Shown: positions 1 through 8,395, counted from the stretch's first letter. The stretch is 64,000 nt of DNA from Oceanicaulis sp. (GCA_040112665.1 CP157796.1:498813-562812), one strand, 5' to 3'. The notes: generated by a model from the letters alone, not told the origin. Translations and numbers: made by a program.

Positions 1-953
1 GGCGAGAAGCCCGCAGAGAGGGCGTGCACGCCGAAGCGCGGCTCTCCGGCGACGTCGAGCCGCCGGTCGATCCCGCCATAACCGATCTCGGAGACCGAGA
101 TCGTCGCCGGCGCCTCGCCGCTGTCGTCATGCAGCAGGCCGGCGAACACCGCGTAGCGGCCGCGCTCGGGCGCCTCGATACGCACGCCGGCGTCCAGACC
201 GATCATGTCGTCGTTGCAGAGCACGTCGCCGGACGGTGTGACGACCGCGATCGTGCTGTCCTCTTCGCTCTCCACGAGGAGATGCAGGGGCAGATCACCG
301 CCGCGGTAGTCGATCGCGAGATCGGGCGCGGCGCCGGCATAGCCCGAACACCAGGCGCTATCGCCGCCCAGCGGTTCGAGCCGGGCCGGGCCGCCCGCCG
401 TCGCCTCGAAACTGCGCGGGTCGTTCCCGAACCCGCCCGACAGCCGGACCGACTGATCGGCCGGCGCGTCGGGGTCGGCGCTGACGATGTAGGGGTTGTC
501 GGTGACGAAGCCGCCCGGCGAGGCGTGCAGCACGCTCAGCGGATAGCCGACGCCGGCCTGGTAGGAGCCGACCCAGATCTCGTAGTCGCCCGGCTGGGCG
601 TCGAGGACGACTCCCGGATTCATCCCGCCCGCGGAATCGTCGTCGCAGGTGACCGTTCCGTCAGGGGCGCGAACCGCCAGGGTCAGATCCTCGTCCGATC
701 CTGCGGCGAGATAGACCTGGCCGGCCCGGCTGACCGAAAGCACCGCCGTGGGCTGGCCGGCGCCGTATCCGGCGCAGCCTGATGAAAGCCGGCTCAGCGG
801 CAGCGCGCCGGCCGCGCGGATGTCGAGGCTGACCGCCTCGCCTGAATAGTCGAGCACGCCGTAGCTGGGCGCGCCTTCGAAATCCTGCGCCGATGCCGCG
901 CCGGCGAAAGCGAGCACGGCGAGCGAGGCGCCGGCCTTGATGAGCGTTTTCAT
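1..953 (-). CDS. Secreted repeat-domain protein, C-terminus beyond the window
   Basis: Reading leftwards from an ATG at 951-953, the frame is open for 317 codons to the window edge, so the C-terminus is missing. The first ~22 residues form a signal peptide ending ASAQD. At least two copies of a ~120-residue domain follow, and a third begins at the edge. Each copy has an opening like LSGGFxxDP...TAGGP, a CDDD or CNDD motif in the middle, a GxYxxxxG stretch and an ISVSEIGY-type end. The neighbouring gene at 1072-2022 carries the same domain, so the two are tandem paralogues. The pattern resembles pre-peptidase C-terminal (PPC-like) beta-sandwich domains of exported proteins, but no catalytic domain is visible. 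A periplasmic or surface location is inferred; the function is unknown. Confidence 0.8.
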   Translation of the reverse strand, partial: MKTLIKAGASLAVLAFAGAASAQDFEGAPSYGVLDYSGEAVSLDIRAAGALPLSRLSSGCAGYGAGQPTAVLSVSRAGQVYLAAGSDEDLTLAVRAPDGTVTCDDDSAGGMNPGVVLDAQPGDYEIWVGSYQAGVGYPLSVLHASPGGFVTDNPYIVSADPDAPADQSVRLSGGFGNDPRSFEATAGGPARLEPLGGDSAWCSGYAGAAPDLAIDYRGGDLPLHLLVESEEDSTIAVVTPSGDVLCNDDMIGLDAGVRIEAPERGRYAVFAGLLHDDSGEAPATISVSEIGYGGIDRRLDVAGEPRFGVHALSAGFS

Positions 954-984
954 GGTTCTGTCCTGTCCCCTTGTCGCGCCGTGC

Positions 985-1007
985 CGCGCCGGACGATGTC
1001 CGGCGCG
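985..1007. other. Perfect intergenic hairpin (10-bp stem)
   Basis: A 10-bp inverted repeat (CGCGCCGGAC / GTCCGGCGCG) with a 3-base loop lies between the two paralogous secreted-protein genes. No T-run follows on either strand, so it does not look like a classical intrinsic terminator. It could stabilise or attenuate a shared minus-strand transcript. Confidence 0.4.
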
Positions 1008-1071
1008 CTCGGCTTCTGACCGAGAAGGTCGCACGTTCAATAGGGCGAAAAAAGGCCGCCCGCGGGGCGAT

Positions 1072-2022
1072 CTATCGATAGCCGATCTCGGAGACGTTCA
1101 GCGTGGTCGCCTCCGTTCCGCCGCCGAACACGCCGACATAGATATCGTATACACCGCTCGTCGAACCGGAGATGGAAACCCCGGCGTTCGTGCCCGAGGC
1201 GCCGTCGTCATTGCACCGCCATGTCCCGAACGAGTCGTTCACGGCGATCGTCGTGTCGGCGCTGCCTGACGTGTAGATGTAGAGGGTTCCGGACCCCTGG
1301 TATGTGAGCTGGACCGTCGGCGCGGCCGAGAAGTCGCCCCAGCAGTCAGAGTCGATGGAGTCCCCGTCGACCGGCCCGCCGGCGGTCACCTGCCGCGTCC
1401 AGGGATCGGGAAGGAACCCGCCGCTCAGCGTCACGTCGCCGAAGCGCGCCGGCAAGGAGATGTCCACGCCTTGCGATCCGCCGGTGTTGGCCGTGATCAT
1501 GCCGTTCCCGCCGGTGTTCGCCGTTACGCGGCCGCCTGCCCCCGCGCTCGCCCGGGTATGCTCGCCGGTTTCGGAAATGAAGAGGGTGGCGGGTACGCCG
1601 CGCCTGTCGCCGAACGTGCCGACCCAGACGTCGTAGCGGCCCGAGGCCGGCTGATCGAAGCGGATCATCGGCTGCAGGAAGGCCTCCGCGCCGTCATCGT
1701 CGCACCACCAGCCGCCGTTGGGATCGTTGATCACCAGGGTGGTGTCATCATCGGAGTCGACCGAGAAGATCAACGGCCAGGATCCGGCCGAATAGCTGAC
1801 CGAGTAGTCCGGCGCGTCGGCGATGTAGCCGGTGCAGTTGGTGAAGCGCGAGCTCGCTGCGATCGGCCCGCCTGCGGTCAGCTGTCTTACGTGCGGGTCC
1901 GGCGTAAACCCGGCCTGCAGGCTGGTTCCGCCGAACGAGGCCGGCCGGGTCCAGTCCTGGGCGTCCGCGGCGGCGCCCGCAGCCAGAGCCGCAAGGACGC
2001 CGAAAGAGACAAACTTCAACAT
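1072..2022 (-). CDS. Secreted protein with two beta-type repeat domains
   Basis: 316 aa with an N-terminal signal peptide (about residues 1-21). Two homologous domains are visible at about 28-153 and 192-316. Each has a GGF/AGFxPDP...R.xTAGGP opening, an acidic CDDD (108-110) or CNDDG (270-274) motif, a GxYDxxVGxFG segment and a final strand ending ISETG or VSEIGY. The linker (about 155-190) is Gly/Thr-rich and repeats TANTGG twice. The gene is a paralogue of the partial gene at its 3' side, 118 bases away on the same strand. The acidic motifs suggest metal or calcium binding, and the fold is probably PPC-like; both are inference. No enzymatic domain is seen. Start chosen at the ATG following a GGGGA-like ribosome site. 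Confidence 0.75.
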   Translation of the reverse strand: MLKFVSFGVLAALAAGAAADAQDWTRPASFGGTSLQAGFTPDPHVRQLTAGGPIAASSRFTNCTGYIADAPDYSVSYSAGSWPLIFSVDSDDDTTLVINDPNGGWWCDDDGAEAFLQPMIRFDQPASGRYDVWVGTFGDRRGVPATLFISETGEHTRASAGAGGRVTANTGGNGMITANTGGSQGVDISLPARFGDVTLSGGFLPDPWTRQVTAGGPVDGDSIDSDCWGDFSAAPTVQLTYQGSGTLYIYTSGSADTTIAVNDSFGTWRCNDDGASGTNAGVSISGSTSGVYDIYVGVFGGGTEATTLNVSEIGYR

Positions 2023-2124
2023 AACAAATCCCCTGTCCCGAAGCGCGCCAAGTCACGCGCCCGGGCAGGGTCCGCCAATCGCACAGGCGAAGCAACGCGC
2101 GTAAGGTCGCGGCGCGAACGCGCG

Positions 2125-2159
2125 AAAAAAGAAAGCGCGGCCCAGCGGACCGCGCTTTC
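2125..2159 (-). terminator. Intrinsic terminator of infC
   Basis: On the minus strand a 10-bp stem GAAAGCGCGG/CCGCGCTTTC is followed directly by six T residues. It lies 28 bases after the infC stop, so infC ends here rather than continuing into rpmI-rplT as in many bacteria. Confidence 0.85.
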
Positions 2160-2187
2160 GTTTCGACGGGTCTCAACGCAGCGAGCC

Positions 2188-2727
2188 TTAGCGCGGCGCC
2201 ATCACCATGATCATCTGACGGCCTTCGAGCTTGGGCTCCATCTCGACCTTGGCGACCTCGGAGAAGTCGGCCTTCACCCGGTTCATCACGTCCATGCCCC
2301 GGTCCTGGTGGGCCATCTCGCGGCCGCGGAAGCGCAGTGTGACCTTGACCTTGTCGCCGTCCTCGAAGAACCGGGTCATCGCCTTGGTTTTGACCTGGTA
2401 GTCGTGGACGTCGATATTCGGACGCATCTTGATCTCTTTGACGTCTTGGGTCTTCTGCTTCTTCTTCGCTTCGGCCTTTTTCTTCTGCTCTTGGTATTTG
2501 AGCTTGCCGTAGTCGACGATCTTGCAGACCGGCGGGTTCGCGTTCGGGCTCACCTCGACGAGATCGAGCCCGGCCTCCTCGGCGGCTTCCAGAGCGGCGT
2601 CGATGGGCATTTCGCCCTGTTTCTCGCCGTGTTCGTCGATGAGCAGGACCCGCGGAACGCGGATCTCCCGGTTGATGCGCGGGCCTTCCTTTTTCGGCGG
2701 CGGCGCGGCGTGCGGACGTCGTGCTAT
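2188..2727 (-). CDS. infC: Translation initiation factor IF-3, apparent ATA start
   Basis: IF-3 binds the 30S subunit, prevents premature 50S joining and checks start-codon/initiator-tRNA pairing. The N-terminal domain carries [19 protein letters not shown] Lys-rich linker ([11 protein letters not shown]) follows, then the C-terminal domain ([17 protein letters not shown]...[13 protein letters not shown]). The first ATG in frame lies at 2608-2610, but conserved IF-3 sequence continues upstream of it. Going back in frame to a stop at 2809-2811 there is no ATG, GTG or TTG. An ATA codon at 2725-2727, seven bases after GGAG, gives 179 aa starting (M)ARRPH, the expected length. Rare starts are known for infC (AUU in E. 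coli) and allow IF-3 to repress its own synthesis; the same control is inferred here. The gene stands alone before a terminator. Confidence 0.9.
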   Translation of the reverse strand: MARRPHAAPPPKKEGPRINREIRVPRVLLIDEHGEKQGEMPIDAALEAAEEAGLDLVEVSPNANPPVCKIVDYGKLKYQEQKKKAEAKKKQKTQDVKEIKMRPNIDVHDYQVKTKAMTRFFEDGDKVKVTLRFRGREMAHQDRGMDVMNRVKADFSEVAKVEMEPKLEGRQMIMVMAPR

Positions 2728-2812
2728 GCGTCTTCTCCCTGGCGACTGCAGCGTCTCAGCGTGCGGAAAATCTCGAACGCAAAGGATAACCGATCCGTTG
2801 CGGACGGCCTAG

Positions 2813-2842
2813 CGCATACCTTGAACAATGCTTGCAGATCAA
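2813..2842 (-). promoter_or_regulatory. Possible infC promoter
   Basis: On the minus strand TTGATC and TATGCG are separated by 18 bases, about 85 bases upstream of the infC start. The match is weak and is offered only because a 129-base gap precedes infC. Confidence 0.25.
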
Positions 2843-2856
2843 GCCGGACGGGCGGC

Positions 2857-3843
2857 TCACGCCGCGCGCTGGTCGGTGTCGAACCCGCCCGCGCACCGCA
2901 TCGCCTGCACCGCCTCGGGCGCGCTGATCTGCGCAAGCGTCGGCGCGTGCATCAGAATGGTGGCGCCGGGCCCGCGCGGCGCCCGGGTCACGGGCGCTTC
3001 CTCGCCGGGGTGGAAAAGCACAGCAGGCGAGCCCGCTGCGACGAGCAGGTGAAGGAGCGGCACGTCCTCGCCGAACGCGCATTGCGCCTGCCGGCCCAGC
3101 CCTGCGAGTTGGACGAGATTCGCGCGGCCCGTGAGATCACGCGCGCCGGGCGTGACATGGGCGACGTAACGGCCGAGCTCGCGAGTGGACGGCCCGCCCA
3201 CCAGCACCGGCTCGACCCCCTTTTCGATGAGCTGATGAGCGAGCGAGGCCCAGCGCTCCTTCGGCCAGCGGGTCGGCGGCGGGCTGTCGTCACCGGCCGG
3301 CGCGAACAGGGCGTAGCGCCCCTGAAGACCGAAATAGGCCGGGTCGAGCGTGCGCGAGCGGCGTGCGACGAAATCCACCCAGTCGAGTTCGGGCGGCTCG
3401 GCCTCGCCCAGCCGGTAGACTTTCGGGCCGCCGAAACCGGCTTCCGCCATCCTCGCCGCGACCAGATCGAGCGGGTGGTCTTCCGACTTGGGATCGGCGG
3501 ACAGGTCGACCCATTTCGCCTTGGAAAAGCGGGCCGCGCGCTTGATCTTACGGGTCGCGTCGGTGCCGGCGAGATCGTAGATCACGTCGACGCGCGAATT
3601 GCGCGCCGCCTTCATGCGCTCGAAAAACCCCTTGCCGGCGGTGTCGTGCAGCGACGGCTCGACCGCGGAGAAATACGGGCAGTGCTTGAGCAGGCTCTCG
3701 AATTCGTCGCTGGTGAGAAGCGTGATCCGCGCGCCCTTGTGGCGCTCGCGAATCCGCCGCGCCGGCGCGAGCATGCGCACCGTCGACGCGAGGTCGCCCT
3801 CGTGCAGGACCAGAACCTGTTCTTTCTCGTCGGAGCCGAACAT
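2857..3843 (-). CDS. Glycosyltransferase family 9 (heptosyltransferase-like)
   Basis: 328 aa resembling ADP-heptose:LPS heptosyltransferases (GT9, WaaC/WaaF type), which add heptose to the LPS inner core at the cytoplasmic face. The N-terminal Rossmann half has VLVLHEGDLASTVRMLAPARRI. The C-terminal donor-binding half shows YALFAPAGDD...RWPKERWASLA, PVLVGGPSTRE, DLTGRANLVQLAGL and a GEDVPLLHLLVAAGSPAVLFHPG segment typical of GT9. It lies four bases after the GT4 gene on the same strand, suggesting an operon for LPS or envelope glycan assembly. The usual GDxGPxH motif is altered to GEDVPLLH, so the donor sugar cannot be stated. Confidence 0.8.
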   Translation of the reverse strand: MFGSDEKEQVLVLHEGDLASTVRMLAPARRIRERHKGARITLLTSDEFESLLKHCPYFSAVEPSLHDTAGKGFFERMKAARNSRVDVIYDLAGTDATRKIKRAARFSKAKWVDLSADPKSEDHPLDLVAARMAEAGFGGPKVYRLGEAEPPELDWVDFVARRSRTLDPAYFGLQGRYALFAPAGDDSPPPTRWPKERWASLAHQLIEKGVEPVLVGGPSTRELGRYVAHVTPGARDLTGRANLVQLAGLGRQAQCAFGEDVPLLHLLVAAGSPAVLFHPGEEAPVTRAPRGPGATILMHAPTLAQISAPEAVQAMRCAGGFDTDQRAA

Positions 3844-3847
3844 CGCT

Positions 3848-4966
3848 TTACTCTATTAGCTCCCGATAGACCTGCAAGGTAGCCTGTTTCAAAGCCCGGT
3901 CCGAAAACAGCGTCACGACGCGCGCACGCGCCGCTTTCGACATCTCTTCGCGCGCCGCGGGCCCCGCGTCCAGCGCTGCGGCGATCGCCGCGCGCCAGGC
4001 CTGCGCATCGCTCGGCGCGGCGCGCCAGCCGGTGACTCCGTCCTCGACCACTTCGCGCATCCCGCCATGATCGGCGGCGATCACCGGCGCGCCCATGGCC
4101 TGGGCCTCGGCGACGGTGCGCCCGAACGTCTCGGGCTTCACCGACGGGCAGACGACCAGATCGGCTGCCTTGTACGCTGTCGGCATGTCCGTTTCATGGC
4201 CGGGCAGTGCAAGCTTCACGCCGGAGCGCTCGGCGGTCTCGGCGAGTTCGGTGCGGTAGCTCTCCCGCCCCTGCGCGTCTCCCGCGCAGACGAGCCGCAC
4301 CGCATCGCGCCGGTCGAAGTCCGCGAGCGCGTCGATCAGGAAGGCCTGGCCCTTGATCTCGGTGAGCCGGCCGGGAAGCAGCACCGCGAGTTCACCGTCC
4401 GCAACGCCCCAGCGCGCCCGCATCGCGGCGACCGTCTCGGCCGGGACGCGTTCGGGATCGAAACGCTGAAGATCGACGCCGCGCGGTATCACCCTGAGAC
4501 GGTCCTCGCCCACGCCGTGCTCGTCGCGGACATGGGCGGCGGTGAATTCGGAATTGGCGATCACCCGGTCGCCGCGCGCCATCACGGAGTTCACCCAGCG
4601 CTTGAGCCCCGAGCGGGCGCGGTAAATGCCGTGATAGGTCGTCACGAAAGGTCGTCCGGTCCGTTTCGCCGCCCAGTACGCGCTCCAGGCGGGCGCCCGC
4701 GAGCGGGCGTGGACGAGATCGACGCCGCGCGCCTCGATCAGATCGGCCAGCCGGGCCGCGTTGCGCCAGACCGCCAGCGGGTTCTTGGTCTTCATGTCGA
4801 GCCGGACGAGTTCGCCGCCGGCCGCCTCGAGTTCGGCTTCCAGCCGCCCCCCGCAGCTTGCGACGAGACAGGTTCCGCCCGCCTCGGCGACCGCCTGGGC
4901 GATCTCGATCGTCGTGCGCTCCGCGCCGCCGGCGTCCAGTTCGGGGATCACCTGAAGGATGTTCAA
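3848..4966 (-). CDS. Glycosyltransferase family 4, TTG start
   Basis: 372 aa, GT-B fold retaining glycosyltransferase. The N-terminus LQVIPELDAGGAERTTIEIA is the acceptor-side motif of GT4 enzymes. The C-terminal half carries LLPGRLTEIKGQAFLIDAL and the EX7E signature in PETFGRTVAEAQAMGAPVIA, followed by GGMREVVEDGVTGW. The start is TTG (4964-4966), preceded by a strong AGGAGG six bases upstream; no better in-frame ATG exists nearby. It is followed four bases later by a GT9 gene, so both probably serve LPS core or another surface glycan. Donor and acceptor are not deducible. Confidence 0.85.
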   Translation of the reverse strand: MNILQVIPELDAGGAERTTIEIAQAVAEAGGTCLVASCGGRLEAELEAAGGELVRLDMKTKNPLAVWRNAARLADLIEARGVDLVHARSRAPAWSAYWAAKRTGRPFVTTYHGIYRARSGLKRWVNSVMARGDRVIANSEFTAAHVRDEHGVGEDRLRVIPRGVDLQRFDPERVPAETVAAMRARWGVADGELAVLLPGRLTEIKGQAFLIDALADFDRRDAVRLVCAGDAQGRESYRTELAETAERSGVKLALPGHETDMPTAYKAADLVVCPSVKPETFGRTVAEAQAMGAPVIAADHGGMREVVEDGVTGWRAAPSDAQAWRAAIAAALDAGPAAREEMSKAARARVVTLFSDRALKQATLQVYRELIE

Positions 4967-5047
4967 GGCCGGCCTCCTGGCGGCTTGCCCCGCCGCCCGC
5001 GCCCGTCACATAACCTCACGCCGAGCCCGCCGCAAACGGAGAGCGTC

Positions 5048-5785
5048 ATGACAGAGCCCGCCTTCATCGACCGCGACGGCGAACGCCTCGCCTATGTCCG
5101 TCGCGAAGGCTCGGGTCCAGGCGTGGTGTTCATGGGCGGCTTCCGGTCGGACATGGACGGAACCAAAGCCATGGCGCTGGACGCCTGGGCGCAGCAGACA
5201 GGCCGGGCCTTCGTCAGGTTCGACTATTTCGCCCACGGCGCGTCGAGCGGAGACTGGGCCGAGGCGACCATCACCCGCTGGCGCGAGGACGCGCTCGCCG
5301 TGATCGACCAGCTCACCGAAGGCCCGCAGATCGTCGTGGGGTCGTCCATGGGCGGCTGGACGGCTCTGCTGGCCGCGATGGCGCGACCCGAACGGATCAA
5401 GGCGCTCGTGCTGATCGCGCCTGCGCCGGATTTCACCGAAAAGCTGATGTGGTCGGCCTTCCCCTTCCATGTCCGTGAAGCGATCGAGCGTGAAGGCCGC
5501 TGGATGCAGCCGTCAGACTACGGCGAGCCGTTTCTGATCACCCGAAAGCTCATCGAGGACGGCCGAAGCTGGTCGATCCTGGATGCGCCTGTTCCGATCA
5601 CCGCGCCGGTGCGCATCCTTCAGGGCTGGCGGGACCAGGACGTGCCGTGGAGCCACGCCGTCCAGCTGGTCGAGGCGCTTCAGAGCACCGATGTCGAGCT
5701 GCACCTGAAGAAAGCCGGCGATCACCGCCTCAGCAGCCACGCCGATCTTCAGCTTCTGGCCGATACGATCGAGGCCCTGAGCTAG
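5048..5785 (+). CDS. Alpha/beta hydrolase, ABHD10-like
   Basis: 245 aa, single-domain alpha/beta hydrolase. The nucleophile elbow is VVGSSMGGW with Ser100. The acid is probably an Asp in QGWRDQDVPW and the His lies in AGDHRLSS near the C-terminus. The spacing and the FDYFAHGASSG segment resemble the ABHD10/acyl-protein esterase group found in alphaproteobacteria and mitochondria. Start chosen at the ATG six bases after GGAG; much longer in-frame extensions upstream are antisense to the GT4 gene. No signal peptide, so cytoplasmic. Its stop shares CTAG with the convergent epimerase gene. Substrate unknown. Confidence 0.85.
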   Translation: MTEPAFIDRDGERLAYVRREGSGPGVVFMGGFRSDMDGTKAMALDAWAQQTGRAFVRFDYFAHGASSGDWAEATITRWREDALAVIDQLTEGPQIVVGSSMGGWTALLAAMARPERIKALVLIAPAPDFTEKLMWSAFPFHVREAIEREGRWMQPSDYGEPFLITRKLIEDGRSWSILDAPVPITAPVRILQGWRDQDVPWSHAVQLVEALQSTDVELHLKKAGDHRLSSHADLQLLADTIEALS

Positions 5786-6639
5786 CCGCCCGCCCGCAGG
5801 ATTGCGGCGAGCCCCTCGCGCCAGCCGGGATAGGCCGGCCGCCAGCCGAGCACGGCCTTGGCGCGCGCGTTCGAGACGCGGCGGCATTCGGCGTAGAAGC
5901 TCGCCAGCATCGGGCTCGCGCGTTCGGGATCGAAGGCGGTGACCTCGGGCTCCGGCGCTTCGAGCAGGCGCGCCGCGCCGATCAGCACTTCGGCCTGGCT
6001 GGAGGGATGGTCGTCGACAATGTTGAACGCACCCGAAGCGCCCGGCGTCTCGAGCATGCGTTCGATCGCAGAGGCGATGTCGGCGACGTGAATGCGCGAG
6101 AAGACCTGGCCGGGCTTGTCGGAAACCGATGTCTCGCCGCCCCTGATCCGGTCGAGCGCGCTGCGTCCCGGCCCGTAAATGCCGCCCAGACGCAGCAGTA
6201 CGGCGCCCAGCGCCTCCCAGCCGGATTCCGCCTCGGCCCGGCGCACCGAGCGCGCCTGGCCCGGCGTCGGCGCGTCGCGCTCGAACGCCCAGCCGCCCTG
6301 CCGGTCGCCATAGACCCCGGTCGTGGACAGATAGACGGGACGCGTCGCGCCGAGTTTCGCGCCGGAAAGCGCGCCGAGCACCGGGTCGCCGCCCTCGCCG
6401 GGCGGAACCGAGCTGACGAGCGCCGACGCCCGGCCGACCGCGGCGCGCAGGGCTTTCGCGCCCGCCTCGCTGGCGGGATCGGCGAGAACCGGCGCATAGC
6501 CCATGTCCGCGATGCGCTCGGCGGTCCCGGCGCTGCGGGTGCTCGCCGCGACGGTCCAGCCGGCCGCGGCGAGCCTTGCAGCTGTGACTTCGGCGACATA
6601 GCCGAAGCCGGCGAAGAGCACGTGTCGGGTTTCGGTCAT
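5782..6639 (-). CDS. NAD(P)-dependent epimerase/SDR family protein
   Basis: 285 aa extended SDR related to YeeZ-type NAD-dependent epimerases. It begins HVLFAGFGYVAEVTAARLAAAGW, the dinucleotide-binding motif with a degenerate GxGxxA. YLSTTGVYGDRQGGW follows, then LLRLGGIYGPGRSALDRI and FSRIHVADIASAI. The usual catalytic YxxxK is not evident, as in other YeeZ-like proteins, so catalysis is uncertain. A nucleotide-sugar or redox role is only inferred. Tail-to-tail with the hydrolase gene, overlapping by four bases. Confidence 0.75.
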   Translation of the reverse strand: MTETRHVLFAGFGYVAEVTAARLAAAGWTVAASTRSAGTAERIADMGYAPVLADPASEAGAKALRAAVGRASALVSSVPPGEGGDPVLGALSGAKLGATRPVYLSTTGVYGDRQGGWAFERDAPTPGQARSVRRAEAESGWEALGAVLLRLGGIYGPGRSALDRIRGGETSVSDKPGQVFSRIHVADIASAIERMLETPGASGAFNIVDDHPSSQAEVLIGAARLLEAPEPEVTAFDPERASPMLASFYAECRRVSNARAKAVLGWRPAYPGWREGLAAILRAGG

Positions 6640-6701
6640 GGATAAGCCCCGTTTCCTCGCTTAGGCTTACCTGCAAACGCCGTTATGAGGGAACAGCGCT
6701 G

Positions 6702-7367
6702 ATGATCGCTCTCGCCGCCGCCGTGTCCGGCGCGCTCGCCCTGTCCGCCGCTTCGGACATGGACGAGTTCAAACCCGCCGACGAACGCCACGCCGCCTGC
6801 CTGGCCGGGATCTCCGAGAACGCCGAGACCGGCTATGAAGATGCGCTGGCCTGGCGGCACATGGGCGGCGGCTGGCCCGCCGAGCACTGCGTGTCGCTGG
6901 CGCTGATGGCGCTGGGCGAGAACGAGGCGGGCGCGGCGCGCCTGCGCGCGGCCGCCGAGGGCGCGATCACCGCGACACCGGAAAGCCGGGCGCTGATGTT
7001 CGGCCAGGCTGGGGACGGCTACATGGCCGCGGGCCTGTTCGAAGAGGCCGCCTCCGCCTTCGAACGCGCCGCCGACTTCGCGCCGGAAGACTCCGGCATG
7101 GCGCTGGGACGGGCGAAAGCCGCGCTCGCGCTCGAGGACCACGCACAGGCCGAGGAGTGGGGCGTTCGTGCGGCGTCGCTGAATCCTGAGCGGGCCGAAG
7201 CCTATGTCGTGGTCGGCAACGCGCGTCTAGCGCAGCGCGATCTCGACGGCGCAGAGTCCGCGATGCGGGCCGGCCGGGAGGTGGCGCCGGAGAATATCGA
7301 TCTGCTGCTTCTGCGCGGCGCGATCAACGAGGCGCGGCGCACCGGCCAGGTCGTCACGCTCGACTGA
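6702..7367 (+). CDS. Exported TPR protein
   Basis: 221 aa. Residues 1-17 look like a short signal peptide. Three tetratricopeptide-like helical pairs can be read from about residue 103: GYMAAGLFEEAASAFERAADFAPED, then one around ALALEDHAQAEEWGVRAASLNPE, then one around ARLAQRDLDGAESAMRAGREVAPEN. Such proteins scaffold protein-protein contacts, here probably in the periplasm. It is divergent from the epimerase gene with a 62-base gap. No specific function can be assigned. Confidence 0.7.
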   Translation: MIALAAAVSGALALSAASDMDEFKPADERHAACLAGISENAETGYEDALAWRHMGGGWPAEHCVSLALMALGENEAGAARLRAAAEGAITATPESRALMFGQAGDGYMAAGLFEEAASAFERAADFAPEDSGMALGRAKAALALEDHAQAEEWGVRAASLNPERAEAYVVVGNARLAQRDLDGAESAMRAGREVAPENIDLLLLRGAINEARRTGQVVTLD

Positions 7368-7494
7368 TCTGGCAGCAGCCGAGTCTGCAGGCTGCTAACA
7401 TACAGAATTCAATAAGGAATTAGCGCGCAGCCTCTTGCCGCATACGGAGCGCCGGGTCAAGCTCGGCGTATCGTCGAAGGCAAGGAGCAGGAGA

Positions 7495-7767
7495 ATGCGC
7501 GCCGATCCCGATTTCGTCACCGCCCTTAGGGGCGCCCGTCTGACCACGGCGGAGGTCTGCTATCACATGCCCGACTTTCCGGGCCTTCTGCAGACCTTTC
7601 TCTGGCAGACCTACGACCAGGCGCCCGACTACCCCAGGCTCATGAAGTTTCTCGACTTCTGGCGGCGCGAGATCGACGCGGTCATTCACTCGGTCACTGT
7701 CGCGCATGCGGGCCTGGTCAAGCCGACCCAGTGGCGCGCGGCGGACGTGCAGTACCGGCTGCACTAA
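7495..7767 (+). CDS. usg: Usg family protein
   Basis: 90 aa small cytoplasmic protein of the Usg family, characteristic of alphaproteobacteria. Signature segments are LTTAEVCYHMPDFPGLLQTFLWQTYD, LMKFLDFWRREIDAVIHSVTVAHA and the final EWR-like QWRAADVQYR. Usg is classically noted beside trp/phosphoribosylanthranilate isomerase genes, but no trp gene is adjacent here. The ATG at 7495 is preferred over one 20 codons upstream because it follows AGGAGCAGGAGA, a good ribosome site, and because the family begins near this residue. Biochemical role unknown. Confidence 0.8.
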   Translation: MRADPDFVTALRGARLTTAEVCYHMPDFPGLLQTFLWQTYDQAPDYPRLMKFLDFWRREIDAVIHSVTVAHAGLVKPTQWRAADVQYRLH

Positions 7768-7876
7768 CGTCTGAGATCCGCCTCGGCCGGTCCGCCCCGC
7801 TGCACGCGGCCTTTAAATCTTTCCGCGCATTAACCATAATGAAAACAACGGGGGCTCGTCACACCGGAGACGGATC

Positions 7877-8395
7877 ATGATCCGACTTGCATTAACGCTC
7901 GGCGCTGCGGCCACGCTGGCCGCTTGCGCCGCACCCACGCCCTATCAGAGCGCCGAGACCGGCGCTTACGGCTTCAACGAAACGGCGATCGAGAACGATC
8001 GCTTCCTCGTCAGCTTCAATGGCAATTCCCTGACCGACCGCGAAACGGTCGAGACCTTCCTGCTCTACCGCGCCGCCGAGCTGACGCTCGAGCGTGGATA
8101 CGACCACTTCTTCGTCGTCCGCCGCGACACCGAGACCGATCGCCGGCTGGTCGGCGATCGATTCGGCCACTCGCCCTACGGCGTGCGCTACCGGTACTTC
8201 CACCCGGCCTATGGCTGGTACGGATGGCGCGACCCGTTCTGGGACGACGTGAATGTCCGCGAGATCACGCGCTACGAAGCGCAGGCGGAGATCGTTCTCG
8301 GCCGCGGTCCGGCGCCGAACGATCCGGCCGCTTTCGACGCGCGCGAAGTCGTCGCCAATCTCGGCCCCCGCGTCGTGCGGCCCGAAATCGGCTGA
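7877..8395 (+). CDS. CC0125-like lipoprotein
   Basis: 172 aa with a lipoprotein signal: lipobox LAAC and lipidated Cys17. The mature part opens with PTPYQSAETGAYGFNETAIEND and contains FLVSFNGNSLTDRETVETFLLYRAAELTL and GYDHFFVVRRDTE, the pattern of the Caulobacter CC0125/CC1285 lipoprotein family. A Tyr/Trp-rich stretch at about 95-125 precedes a C-terminal part that reads REITRYEAQAEIVLGRG. The family sits in the envelope and its function is not known. A bidirectional terminator follows. Confidence 0.75.
   Translation: MIRLALTLGAAATLAACAAPTPYQSAETGAYGFNETAIENDRFLVSFNGNSLTDRETVETFLLYRAAELTLERGYDHFFVVRRDTETDRRLVGDRFGHSPYGVRYRYFHPAYGWYGWRDPFWDDVNVREITRYEAQAEIVLGRGPAPNDPAAFDAREVVANLGPRVVRPEIG

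Noticed and set aside
985..1007. Hairpin considered as an intrinsic terminator
   Set aside because: A perfect stem but no T-run on either strand, so it is listed only as a hairpin.
2022..2187. rpmI-rplT expected after infC
   Set aside because: A clear terminator follows infC and the next gene is a secreted repeat protein; neither ribosomal gene is present in the window.
1471..3882. Very long plus-strand open frame (803 codons)
   Set aside because: It runs antisense to the secreted protein, infC and GT9 genes and has the Arg/Ala/Gly-rich composition of high-GC shadow frames, with no recognisable motif.
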